NCBI GenBank assembly: GCA_013176395.1
Contig: JABMLP010000008.1
Location: 1,488,001 to 1,552,000 of the forward strand
Reading direction: 5' to 3'
Origin: Venturia oleaginea
Lineage: Eukaryota > Ascomycota > Dothideomycetes > Venturiales > Venturiaceae
DNA: 64,000 nucleotides
The notes beneath the pieces are model-generated. The model did no database searches. It was not told the origin of the DNA and worked only from the letters and a program-made list of their open reading frames with translations. The translations under genes and the position numbers were made by a program. How positions within the stretch are numbered: position 1 is the first letter of the stretch; each line of letters begins with the position of its first letter. Below are positions 42,677-54,693 of this stretch, in pieces.

Positions 42677-43939
42677 AGCTCTAGTTGGGGTGATTGTGCT
42701 CATGAGGTGGGATGAGGTTTTTGAGTGTATTTTCGCTATGAGGAGGTCCGTTTGGAGTTTTCCTTGCCTACTGGTTTTTTGGTAACCTTTTAGAGTTTTT
42801 GGTGCAGGGACTTGTGGACGTTCTTTTGTGATTCTTCGACAAGTCGGATTTTTCTGGTGTTTCTTTACCACCTTATTTTTATTTTTTTCTCCGCTATCTT
42901 CTTCGAGTCTTTTCCTGTCCAGCGTGAGAAATTGATGACTCCACTGTTTGCTTACCAATATATATAACCTGACCACTGTTTCCCGCGCCGAGAGATTCGA
43001 TAGAGTATCGATAGTCGGTCAACGAGAAGCTGTATGTAGTCTTTCCTTGATCCATCTCCGACCCGTTACGCAATAGACCTTTGCACCTTTTCATCTCTAC
43101 TCCGTAAGCAACGATATCTATTCTTGGTTGTAAGATATCTTATACACGCGGTATTTATATTTTTTTACCCCTCAACTTACCTCCGATTCCAAAACCCTCT
43201 CGATACCAACCTTCCCGTTGACTTATTCTCTGATTCTACATCTATGTTCTATCCATTAATTCCTGTCCATCCTCGAAACTGAAGCTAGATATGTAGCGAT
43301 ATCGATTGACTTCCTATTGATTGGTTGGTTGGTTGCATTGTATTGGGATATATGAGGAGGATTGGGGAACGTACTGTGGGATTTTTGTTTTCGTCTTTAA
43401 GGCTAGTATTCTATAGGTTATTCCAGGAGTATTTTTATTGGGAAGGGAGGAAGAGAGAGGGGGGGGTAGATATTAGGATTCCGATGTACTAGATAGATTC
43501 CATGTGCAGTAGATTAGAGAAGAGATGGGTGGGTTTGGAGGGCAGTTTTACTATTCGGGGGGGAAAGGGGGGAGTAATTAGTATTTTATAAGTAGTCAGT
43601 AACTAAATAATTCTCCCGACTTCAGTTAATAGGATAACTCGTCGTTCTTTAAAAGCAATAGGCAATTGTTTTTATTCAATCGGTTGGGACAAGTATTTCA
43701 TTAATGTATTCCTTGGGTTTATACTTCTATATTACCCTTTCCCATCCTTCTCGCTCGATGTCGCTAGAGGACAGTTAACTATAACGTGTTTATTAGATAT
43801 TCTATCCTTATTACATATATAAAATAGTAAGTAGTACCTTACTTAGCTACCTCCAAGAAATACCTCCCCCATTTCATTACAGCTAGAGAGTTATAAGTAA
43901 ACCCCCCCCCTCCCCTCACCCCTCTTCTACTCTACATCT
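42677..43939. other. Gene-free stretch
   Basis: Homopolymer-rich sequence with G runs near 43460 and 43560 and a C run near 43904. A right-arm-like fragment of the hairpin family (TAGCGATATCGAT) is at about 43294-43306. No convincing frame. Confidence 0.5.
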
Positions 43940-44193
43940 TGTCACGGTACGACCGCGGACAAGTCCTTCCCGCCGTTGGGGTGGCCCCACGGCACGTGAT
44001 CAAGGCAGAACCGGAGTTCTGCCGAGGAAAGGTTTTAAAGCCTACGTGGCTTCAACCAACTCGTAGCTCTTTGGGCTACGTCCTATCGTCAAACCTGCCT
44101 GTTGGTTTGCCTGCCAGCCCGTATATAGCCTGTTGAATGATACCTGTTCCGCTGCTGCTCCTTCCTCCTGATACCCGAACCCGCCCCGTGACA
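43940..44193 (+). repeat. Solo LTR 2 (254 bases)
   Basis: Same ends as solo LTR 1 (TGTCACGG...CCGTGACA). The 5-base duplication CATCT flanks it at 43935-43939 and 44194-44198. Different target duplications show that the two copies are separate insertions. Confidence 0.92.
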
Positions 44194-45600
44194 CATCTCC
44201 ATACCAGCAATAATCTGAACGTTCCTTACTTTTGCGCTCACTCCTCAGTAATAACTACCTAAAGTATTATTCAAAACTAAATCCACATCCTCTCAATAAA
44301 GTATCTCGTATTGATAATATATATACCCTCGGCCTCCAAAGTCGAATTTCCAGCCTGTACGAGGCGGCTACGAACCTTCCATATCGTCTCGACGATGACG
44401 GGAGAGCCGATGGAAATCGCTGTCCATGGACTCACCTTACACGGGCATCGGACGGCACGTCGTGGTGGTTTGCCTGGTAGAGCGGACTCTACTACACCAC
44501 GAGGTTTGCTCCTGGACACAAAGGAAAACTCAGTACGTAGTAAGAGATGGCAATACAGCGATTACACGAAGAGCAACGTCTACTGAAAGTACCAAGCTGG
44601 CACCGAGTCGGAGGAGTTCAAGTCCCGCCAAGGCCGCACAAAGAGTCCAAAATTCTTAACTACGACTACTACCTTACCTACTTCCTACACCACCTCACCT
44701 ACCCCGTACCGGGCGTGTACCGAGACCTCCTCCGCAATAGTCTGAAGAGACTCCACCTCACCTACCTTACCTACCTCACCTACCTAACCTACTACGCAAT
44801 AGTCTGAAGAGACATCACCTCACCTACCACCAACGATGGCGCGAGAGTCCAAAGGGGCCGCAACAGGAGCTGGAGGATAAAGGGCAGGGCAACATCGAAA
44901 ATTGAGCGGAGTAGAGAAGGTAAAGGGCAGGAGGAGAAGGAAAAAGGGCAGGGTAACATCGAAGAGTGAGCGGGGAGGAGGAGGACCACCCCCGGTACAG
45001 GGACAAAGGGCAGGGGTGATAGGTAGAAAAAGGGCAGGTTAAGGCATGGTATATACGGGGGATAGGAAATATCCGTACATGACGGTTCTCATGTGAAACG
45101 ACAGCAGATTTTAGGCAGAGGACACGGCTCAGGAGCCGTTAAGGAGCTGTACTGGCGGGAGTAGGATAGATGACCCGGGTAGTAAAGTAGGGGGCATAGT
45201 AAGAGTAGGTGTACGGCCCAGTCGAGAGACGTCAAGATAGCGAAGGGACCGGACCGTTGATGGCCCCCTTACGCACCGTATGGATTCCGCTCAGGATAGA
45301 TTCGAGAGGTTTTTCCATCCCAGAGAGTTGGGTCTTTGCGATTGTAGATAGAGATTGTGGGCACACGGCACAGCAGCCATTACATACCACGTAAAATCTG
45401 ATTGTTATTATTATATATACCCTCGAGAAAAAGACTCGAGATAAGGTTTATCTGTTCCCGCTCTATCCCCTAAGAAAGAAAAACCGTACGACCATCGTCT
45501 CGTTTACCTCGTGCCGACCGTTTTCGTGGTACCGCATTTCCACAAGTATCACGTGTACCACCTATACGACGAGCTACGAGTGCCACGAACCAGGTACGAG
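44194..45600. other. Unusual gene-free region with GC-rich repeated blocks
   Basis: No protein gene is convincing. CGCAATAGTCTGAAGAGAC occurs twice (about 44732 and 44795). AAAGGGCAGGG blocks, two followed by (C/T)AACATCGAA, recur at about 44880, 44943, 45005 and 45031. A perfect CTCGAG hairpin lies at 45423-45441. The texture differs from the rest of the window and recalls organellar intron or intergenic DNA. That origin is a guess. Confidence 0.35.
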
Positions 45601-48424
45601 GTTGGATTAAGGCTGTGGAATGATACTTTTGGCGCGTGAGGATGGTGTTGTGTTACGTTTTTGATTTCATTTTTGTTTGCGGTTTGTGGTTTGTGGTTTG
45701 TGGTTTGTGGTTTGTTGTACTACTTGGAGTATGATGATGGGAGGATGGGAAGGTGAGGGAAGATGAGGTGAGGGGGATTGGGGGTTATGGAGGAAGGTCT
45801 TGATATGGGATAGTGAGGTGTAGTGGAGTGTGGGAGGGAGTGATTGGAGAGAGACGGATCTTAGGATTTGTGGTGTTTTGTTTTGTTTGTGGTGAGTTAA
45901 TCGAATATAGACACTCTTCTTCATTATGAGTGAATGGATGGGCAAGGCGCGATATACGAGCGTGGTTTTTTGCGATGGTCTTAGTTATCGTGATACAGGC
46001 ACAACATCTAGAACGTGGTGGAAGTGCTGACCGTTTTGCTAGTATGGAAACGAAAGGGCTTTTATACGTCTCATTGATAACGCGAGTTCGAGATGGAGAC
46101 ACTCTAGGTTCTTCCATCATTTGAATTGCAATCGATATCTCCACTTGCATATTTGAGAGATCGGCGTGGGCAACGAGGTAATAATATGACAAGTGAGCTG
46201 GAATGATAGAAGAATGAATAAATGAGGCGAAGTGAAGTGAGGCAGTAGCGGAACGATGGAGTTAAGATGCTTGTGTGAAGTGAGCTGTGAAGTGAGCTGT
46301 GAAGTGAGCTGTGAAGTGAGCTGTGAAGACATAGCTCACACGAACCATACAAGAACATAAGATACATTTTGCTACAACTTCATGTCTTGCGCATCAAGCA
46401 AGAGACAGGTTAACGATTATCGCTGTTGTGAAGGGTAGCAGCAAGTCATGCCCCGAAGTCGAGCGATGATTATAAGGGAAATCCGCCGCAAAGTTCAGTC
46501 ACAGCTACGATATTGCTCATCTGGCCAGTCTCCAGCCGTTTTCGCGAGAAAAGAGGATAAGAGGGCAGTGAAAGATCAACCTCAGAGCGTGAGAGCCAAA
46601 AGGAGAAGCCCCACAGGATGTGACGGTGAGGTGCTTCAATACCGTAACGGGAGATCTCCTTTGTCTTGACGAGAATACAGAAGCACGAGGCTCTAAAGAG
46701 CGTGAGAGGTTGTTCTTTGACAGGCTAACAGACCACCTCTAGCGAGAACGCGTTGTGTATCGTGAATGATTCGTGAACAGGATGCCATAGAATTGTACCC
46801 ATTCCAAATCGTTCGCTCCCAATCTTGTTGTCAATGCCATCTCACCGCTGCATCTTCACTGTACAAGCTCATCGTAGGCGCTCGGAGGAAGATCCGGTGG
46901 TTGCACGAAAATGAGTATCGCAGGGACAAGGGATTTGGTCGGTATAGTGACGTGGCGTGGAAGTCATGGATGAACTAATGTCGTGACCAAACACGCGGAG
47001 ATTTTACATATGCTGTGTAAGCATCTGCACCTTGATAGAAACCATGGTAAGCTGCGAACGGCACGGGGGACCGCATCACGAAGTCCTCTCCTCTCGCTTT
47101 GTGTAACCTGACTGACGAGCGCCTAAGAACAGTTCCAAATCTTCTAGCCTTGGGTAAAGATTCAGTCACGGAATGCTTCTCCAAGCGCCTGGGATCGATC
47201 ACGTGGTCGTATGTGAGGTAGTACAGATATTCAGCCTTCCGCGGATCGGTTCAGGGGTCAAAGAGGTTCAGCAAGGCGAGATGAAATCGATAGGTTGGCG
47301 AGTCAGCGATATCGCGGTCAGAAGAAGCGACGTTCTCATGTAGAGATAAGCTTGAACCTGGGAATGACACTAGTATGGAAGGATCACGAGGTCTGTAGGA
47401 TGTGATATTAAGCGCCCCTTCTTCAGCATTGATATCTCATTCCAACCGCTCAAGTTCAGAATAAATGGGGCAGTGGTATTGCGTGGCGTGACAATCGGTG
47501 AAGGACGTGTGCCGACCTAAGGTCTCCATTCATTCCAGGGTCATTCTGAGATATGCCGACGTACTGTAGTACCAGAGAATGTGAACGCATGTCGTGCTCG
47601 TATGAAGGATGGGAGTGGTCATGCTGCGTGTAGGTAGACGAGATAGATGGCGAGATCTGGCCAGCTACGCTGCAAGCATCATCTTGGGCTGACAGGAGGC
47701 ACGGAAGATGTCTGAAGCCTTACAGATCCTCTGAAGCCAGGAGCCTATTTTGCCAATTCATGGCCAATTCCTGGTCGTCAGAGACGACCTGTCAATCCTC
47801 ACTAACGGAGCTCCTGTATTGGCAATGATAAGATTATGATTCTCGTTCTCAAAGCCGAAATTTGAGTGCTAACAGATTCAGCGCCAAGGCTACAACGTGG
47901 TAGCGGATATGAGAGCTGGTCACTCTTCGGATCTGGTAGCGAGAGCCAGCACGGCTCATCGACGAGTGCAGGCTTGGTTGTAGCAAGCTAGGGACGGCGC
48001 GAGATTCCGTTCTGTATGCACTCTGCAGGGTCGAGGTTGGAGGCAAAGCACTGCTCAGGGAATGAGTATGTTCAGATGTGGGTTGTGTAACGTAGCACGA
48101 AGCGCTGATGCCAGGTATTTGAGATAGTAGACGCAGGCCCTAGAAAACTTTAAGTTGGTCACCAAACTGTTTTCGACTACCTACATTTTCTGTACCTCAC
48201 TGTTAGCGAAGGTTACGCCACGACCGATCCTGCAACTTCATGCAACCTGCCGACGGCGTGAAGTTCATGGCCGGTAGCAACCTGAGAACGAGTTTTGATT
48301 TCGTGACCACAATGAATCGAGGAGTCAACCATTTGATGCGGCCTCCCTCACCGCCATTTCTTCAACAGTGTGTTCCAGGCGCGGGAGTCTCCCATACGCG
48401 CTGGCTGGTACAACCCAAACCTCC
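45601..48424. other. 2.8-kb gene-poor stretch
   Basis: Contains a TTTGTGG repeat at 45674-45716 and a 12-base repeat at 46275-46328. Frames at 46448, 46766, 46975 (reverse) and 47849 (reverse) are short and without domains. I see no gene. Confidence 0.4.
46275..46328 (+). repeat. 12-base tandem repeat, 4.5 copies
   Basis: Four exact copies of GTGAAGTGAGCT followed by GTGAAG. Confidence 0.9.
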
Positions 48425-50371
48425 TTACATCTCCTCCATCTCCTCTCCAAAATCGTCTGCAGCCGGGAAGTCTCCGATCTCCACCCGCTCAGGTCGTACG
48501 AAGACACCGCACTTTGGCAGACACTGAAAGTACCGTGCACCCTCAACAAACCCGTCTTCACCTACCTTGCCTTTGGAGGGAATGGATCCGTCATTCTTGC
48601 CTGTTGGCTCGTCGAGAGTGATGCCGATCCAGGGACCTAGACTGCCGAAAATCTGAGGGATTGGTCCAATGTAGGAAACGGTACCGAGACGAGCATCATT
48701 GGCAGGGAGTAGACGTGCGCGAGCGTTCAAAGTGATACCTATGCCAAATTCAGCGTTGCACAAAGTGGCTGAATCTTCTGTTTGAGAGCGATGAGGGTGG
48801 AGTTGAAAAGCGGCTTGGAGTGGCGGTGAAGTAGATGAGAGTTCTTGACATAGTGATGAACAGAGACCGGTCATCCAGGACTCTGCCATGCGACGTACCT
48901 CTTTCTTCAATCTCTCGCTCCAGAGCCTTGATTTTCTGTTGCTCAACATCTGGTGCATTCGGGTCGAACCGTCCAAGCTTCTGGTTCTTCTTCCATGCTA
49001 GCACACTGTTCGGGAGCGTCTCGTACTCTTGCGCAGGCATCACATATTTCTCAACCTTGGAGACATCGGTGTAGTCGGTACGAGAGCCAGGAGGTCTGGT
49101 GTCGGTGACCTGGTTGCATGTTAGATTACGATGCTTGAAGTCTTGCGTGTTAGCAGCAGAAGGTTGCAATGATATGTATTCAACAAGCAGGTATCATCAT
49201 GTCTCATTGACGTCACCAGGAACTAGTGGTCACATCGAGATGTTCAGTTTTGCCAACGAGAGATTTTTTGGCCTCTTTTTGCTGATCATCTTGCCCATCG
49301 TCCATGACCCGGTCGTGAACGCAGCATCGGCTTCCAAGTTGCTGGGAGGTTCCATTGAGCGCCTTCAGATAACTAGCGCGAACGGAGAGGTGGACTGACA
49401 GCTGGCGAGCAGAATCTGGGGCTGGACGACCGCAGAACAGCCGACGATGAGATATTTTGGAGGCAGGATAAACGGATTGCATGGACGGGCGACTCTAGAC
49501 TTTTCGCCTCATTTTGTTGTTCTGGTGGGTTCCTTTTGGGCTGGTGCTGCTTGGGTTCTCATGTACGTAGGCCCAAGGTTCAAGGGAAGTATAGACCGAC
49601 TTCGCTGGCGTCGTTTTGTTTTTTGGCGACTTTGGTGACGCGAATCGAAGCAAGCTACGATGGCTTAAGCCAATGTCGACTATTTCCAAAACCAGCGAAC
49701 GGCAGTATCAAACCCTGGAGCGCTATGTGAAGCAGTTTATTGTATAAGATTCTGTAGGCCAATGGTGACTAAGAGAGGGTACGGCCAAGGAGAGTATTGA
49801 GGCAGTAGTGAGGCAGGATTGAGGCAAGATTGAGGCAGGATTGAGGCAGGATTGAGGCAGGATTGAGGCAGGATTGAGGCAGGATTGAGGCAGGATTGAG
49901 GCAGGATTGAGGCAGGATTGAGGCAGGATTCTGGCGGTAGTGTCACCAATCAGACGGCGTGGCCAGGATGACTTATTGTGACATGGAGATCCTGACAAAG
50001 CAGCGGCATGTGGCAGAGCATTATTTGTCGGACTGGCTTGCGAGGCATCGGAGAGTCGGCTCTTCGTGACGGCAGGAAACAAACGACTCAGTATCGAAAA
50101 GCATTTCGCGACTTACAAATATCTCAGCGTATGCTTGCAGGTGGAAGCTATGAAGCTGGCAACTGTCCTCATCGACGGCCTGGATAGGCACGGCATCTTG
50201 CGAACCGACGCGGAGCGAGAGTGCTTGGGCAGAGGCTGGGATGCCGGTGATGGGCTCGAGGCGTGTCTTCAGTAGTGCGATTGTCCACGCTGGCGTGACT
50301 CTTCGCTCTGAAGCCGAGTTTGCAGACTTAATCAACAGCGGGATGTCGGTCGACGTGTGCGGGGCGGACAT
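48425..50371 (-). CDS. ALF1: Tubulin-folding cofactor B (Alf1/TBCB)
   Basis: Three exons on the reverse strand, 50371-50117, 49109-48899 and 48738-48425, give 259 residues in phase. Intron 1 (1007 bases, GTAAGT...AACCAG) is very long for this genome and holds an 11-base minisatellite. Intron 2 (160 bases) runs GTACGT...ATAG. Exon 1 encodes the ubiquitin-like domain. Exon 2 carries E-K-Y-V-M-P...S-V-L-A-W-K-K and F-D-P-N-A-P, both typical of TBCB. Exon 3 is the CAP-Gly domain with G-K-N-D-G-S, then C-G-V-F-V-R-P-E-R-V-E-I-G-D-F-P and an acidic end in M. TBCB takes part in folding alpha-tubulin in the cytosol. The gene looks intact. Confidence 0.88.
49810..49930. repeat. 11-base minisatellite, 11 copies, in TBCB intron 1
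   Basis: Eleven head-to-tail copies of GAGGCAGGATT, ten identical and one with a single change (GAGGCAAGATT at 49821-49831). Confidence 0.95.
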
Positions 50372-53121
50372 GATGGATTGGGAAGACAGTGGCAGGGCTA
50401 CAGGCCGGAATGAGAGTCGGAATGGTGGCAGATGTCGGACGATTTCTGACTTTTACGACCATCTGTTGGAGTTGTGATCCTGGAGAGTTTCACGGAACAA
50501 CACCAATGCCATGCCTGCAACGCGCATGCCGTCAGAATCTGGCGACATATTCTCAAAGGCCATGGAAGACTCGACGAAGACGGAAATTTACGACTGGCTT
50601 CCTTCCAGCGATCGTGGAACGTCCGGTAAGACTCAGGACCAAGCAAGATTGGTATATTGGAGACGCAATCACGTGATGAGCTCAGATCGCAAGGGGCACC
50701 ATCTCGACCGCTTGATTTTTCCTTCCACAAGCGACTAACCTATCTTCCTTTAATCCCACGATGCTCCCTTGCCGAGCAGTTCGCCGTGCCATGAACTCGT
50801 CCACTCTCCGACCGGTGCTTGATTGCTTTTGCTGCACTAGCCATCATACCCTGTCGACGCGTATTACTGAGGCATCCGCGAGACAGTCTCGCGCCCACTC
50901 CCACGTCCTGCTCGGCAACAACAAGTGCCGCTGCCCATTCACCACCAACAAGCAACAAGCAAATGGCCTCCATCAACGTCGCTACGCATCCTCTCGGACG
51001 AGTGCATGTGTCTTCTCTCACCGCCTGACGAGGTATTCCACTGTTTCGGCCATCTCCTGGCGACTGGCCATCCACTCGGCCTGTTGTCGTGGCATCGATG
51101 CGGCTCTCCTAAGTAATCCATGAAGCTTGCTTGGAATGCGAGAGGCCATTATTGCTGCAATGTAATAATGGCTGCTCGAGGAACGGAAAGACATGCAGAT
51201 GCGAATGCCATCGTTGCACCTAAGAACTGTTAACCCGCTCGATATTCAAGCACTTCTCGAACCTCTGGAATCTTCCTTTCCCAGATTGTTGTTGCCCGAA
51301 CGCCGCATCTATGCGCCCGTCATGCTAGAGTATGCACCCATCTTTCTCTGCATGACATCTGGACAACTATTCGACGGTAAACGAGATGACTATTTTCAAG
51401 CCGGAGGTGAGGCTGGTGCAACCTTGGCCGGAGTGCACCCACGTCAATCCTTTTTCCCTGGTCTGGTCGCACAAGAAAAGGGCCTTTCCTCCACAATAAT
51501 CTAGCCTTTTCTTGCCGATGCGCCGACACCTTGTCGACATTATTTCTCCTAGACTTCCCAATTGGCATGCACTTCACGTGGCAGGCGGCTTGTCTTGTCT
51601 CAAGTTGCGCGGGAGCCGCCGCGTCGTCTAAGCGCCTACCAAGGCTCAGCATAATGAATTTTACGGAGGTACGAGATGAAGAAGGAGAGTCAGTCGCTGC
51701 AATACCCTCGGCACACACCGCTCCTCTGCGACTCGCCGGTTCCTTCTCGTCCCAGGCAGGCAACGGCCATGAAGAAGACGTTTCCATGTTGCGACAAAAC
51801 CAGGGTCAAGTACTTCCAAGTACCCACTCGCCTAACAAGCGTACATGTACTTGAACAGCCGTCCAGACGTCACGGTGCCGAGGCGGCCGACGAGTCTGAG
51901 GCGCCATGTTGCGGCAGATCATCGTTCGCCAGCTCATCAAAGCTTCGATCCGTCGGAGCCCTACGGACTGGTAATCCTGGGGCGCAGTACACCGCCCATG
52001 TCATGAGAGAGGTCGAATCGCGTGCGTAATTCTGATTTTAGCATTCGATGGGTGTTGTTGACTTTGTTCTATAAAAAACCAATGACCTTTGCGCACTGAC
52101 TTGAAGGCATTACATATACTGGAAACAAAAATGATGGCATGAACGCACCAGGAACCTTTCGACCAGCATTGCAAAAATATGTTGCAGCAAGTTTGAAGAT
52201 GATCCCTGATATGTGAACACTACTCTGGGCGTGAGGATCATCCCTTCTCATAACCTTACCTCGGACGTGCAGTCGGTGGCGCAAATACCCTGGTACAGCG
52301 ATGGTCGTCCAAACAAACCATCATGCAAAAACAAATGTTCTTGTCGCCTTTCTGCATGCTGAGCTGTTCCACCCTCTTGTCTTCGTCAGTCCCAAAGCAG
52401 TGGATATACTCCAATGTGCTGAATCTCCTTATTGGCTAGCCATTGTTTCACCCCTGACCTTGGAGCCGTTGGGCTGATCCCACAGCTCCGTCGAAGGCGG
52501 CCATTAAGATCCAAGAACGGACGATACAACACCTCTTTGGCCCATTATTATGTACAGCATCACCTGTCAACCTAAATAGCCACCATCTACTACCAACGCT
52601 TGGTCACTTGCTTTCCAATATAGCCCCTGACTCCCGACACCCCTAACCTCCTCTCCTGCTACCCATTGTGGTTTTGAATATTCCATCGACCTGCTGCGTT
52701 CATCTCTGGATCTGACACAAGGAGCTTGACGGCGGCTCCCTCCTCCCCAGATAGAGCATCTTTCGGGTTATCGTTGTGTTCTTCATCACGACACCGTCGA
52801 TGCGCAAACTTCCCTCGGCCAGCGCATTTCTCCAGAGGGTTCACGGAACGTCGGTGACGCTTCAGCCTCCTCACTTATACATTGCCACATCCATATCAGC
52901 CTAATCTCAAGAATACCTCTCCTTGCCGTACCTCGGATCTGGTTTCACGGCGTCATTGCTCTGCTCGACGACTTCACATCTTGGTGTTGCTTAAACACGC
53001 GTGAGCTCTCGCATCCGGCCCGAGACTCCGTTGCCTCTGGACATCCTCCCGTTCAAATCGATAACGTGAATGTGCAACGATCTGAACAACACACACTGCG
53101 ACAGATCCACGAATCTGGCCA
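50372..53121. other. 2.7-kb stretch without a recognised gene
   Basis: The ORF at 50761-51123 (MLPCRAVRRAMNSSTLRP...) has an Arg/Ser-rich start that could be a mitochondrial presequence, but no domain follows. Other frames (51193-52029, reverse 51320-51787) overlap each other and show none. A gene with several exons could be hidden here. Confidence 0.35.
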
Positions 53122-54693
53122 GTGACTGCAAAAGGACGAAAAAAATCAATTGAAGACCTGTTGTCCTCATCAGATAAACCGGGCTGGACTGTGTTATCCT
53201 GGCCCCACCGCCTTCGTCGTGGATATCTCAAAGATCATTTCGACGTCGGGGGACTCAGAGTCTCCCGCCGCTGGAAACCAAAGTGCTTCTTCTGGCGATT
53301 TTCCAAGATCTAACGCCACTGCACCACCGGCTTACGGCACCGCCGCGTCTTATCAAACCTCGAATACCATTACTGGAGGACCAGTCGGGCCACCAACGCA
53401 GCTCCCACTTCCTTCTGTGTCGTATTGGAATCACTCTGGTCCACCGCAGATTCAACAACATCATTTGCCGCCTTATGGATACGCACCGGATCCACAATAT
53501 GGGCATCAAAGTCAGCCCTATTACCCACCACCTCCAACTTCAATAGTTGGGCAACAGTACATTCAATCTCACGATCCTCGACTGGCTGGCCCTGTGCAAA
53601 TTCCGACCTCGCATATTCCGCAAAAGCGGTCAGCTCCGCCAACTGGTCTTGGGGAATCGCCAGGACCTCCGGAGAAGAAGGGAAAATGGACGCCCGAGGA
53701 GGACAAGCTTGCGATTGAGCTTCGAAGGAATGGAATGAAGTGGGACGACATTGCGAAAAAATTGCCGGGGAGGAGCGCGATCAGTTGCCGTTTGCGTTAC
53801 CAAAATTACAGCGAAAAGCGTCAGGAATGGGACGAAGAGAAAAAGAATAAGCTTGCAAGGCTGTACAACCGGTAAGTTCATTTTCACTGAGCTCTCGTCT
53901 TTGTGTGCAGCTCAAACAGTCATCCCTTGCATGTTGATTACTGATGTGGTCGAATGAACATCCACTGACTTCATTTTCTTTGTACAGATTCAAGCAAGCA
54001 ATGTGGGAAATGGTCGCAAAAGAGATGGGGCTGCCATGGCGAGCGATTGAGGCTATACATTGGCAAATGGGTCCCGAAGATATGGCTATACGCGCGAATG
54101 TGCCTGTTTTTCAACCCCACGCGACAGTTGCAGGAGTGAGAACAAAGTCGCCTCCTGGATCGAAGAACCCAAGTCTAGCTCCTGCTCCTTCTACTGCCAA
54201 TTCTTCTGGGGAACGCGAATCAAATATTTTGCCAGCGACTCGGAGACGAAGTAGCAGCACGACGAGTCGGCGCCGAGCAAACAGCGCCAGGCAAAAGGAC
54301 CCGCCACTTCCATTTTCTGGTGCATTGGAACCCGATCTTCCTGCACCACCTGTAATTCATGACAACAGCCAAGGCAACAGATCAGATTCTGCATTAACGC
54401 CAGGTTCTTCAGCAGAGTACAACGGCTCGCCCAGCATGCCTGCAATTCCCGAAGAACGTTTTCGACCCGAAACACCACGTCGAGACACTCCACCGAACGA
54501 ATATTATGCCCCAAATCCACAGAGTTATCACCCTATCAATCCTAATCCCCCAGGCAAACAAACTCGAGAGAGCCCATCGTATGGCAACCAGCAACAACGA
54601 ATTCCACCACCAAACAGTCCATCACCGATCAGCGGACCGAAAGGCCTGGAGCCTGCTGCGAGAGACGAACCGGCTCCTCGAGATCCGGGCTAG
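53122..54693 (+). CDS. Fungal Myb/SANT DNA-binding protein
   Basis: The main frame is 53150-53871 joined to 53988-54693 by an intron of 116 bases (GTAAGT...TACAG, phase 2). A Pro/Tyr/Gln-rich N-terminal half is followed by a Myb repeat, G-K-W-T-P-E-E-D-K-L-A-I-E-L-R...W-D-D-I-A-K-K-L-P-G-R-S. A second, helical block (F-K-Q-A-M-W-E-M-V-A-K-E-M-G-L-P-W-R) lies just after the intron. The end is Ser/Pro-rich. The start is unresolved: the frame has no early ATG. In another frame, K-K-S-I-E-D-L-L-S-S-S-D from 53140 looks like the conserved N-terminus, so a further intron or a one-base shift in the A run at 53139-53145 is likely. Expected role: transcription regulator in the nucleus. Confidence 0.72.

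Noticed and set aside
41400..42980. Reverse-strand frames of 249 and 305 codons across Mif2
   Set aside because: Antisense to a frame with the CENP-C motif and cupin; the low-complexity Lys/Glu coding creates long antisense frames.
44600..44650. tRNA-like arm (GAGTTCAAGTCCCGCC)
   Set aside because: No matching acceptor stem, D arm or anticodon arm could be placed around it.
49737..49949. Reverse-strand frame of repeated N-P-A-S-I-L-P-Q-S-C
   Set aside because: It is only the translation of the 11-base minisatellite inside the TBCB intron.
50761..51123. Possible mitochondrial protein gene
   Set aside because: The Arg/Ser-rich start is suggestive, but no conserved domain or splice partner was found.
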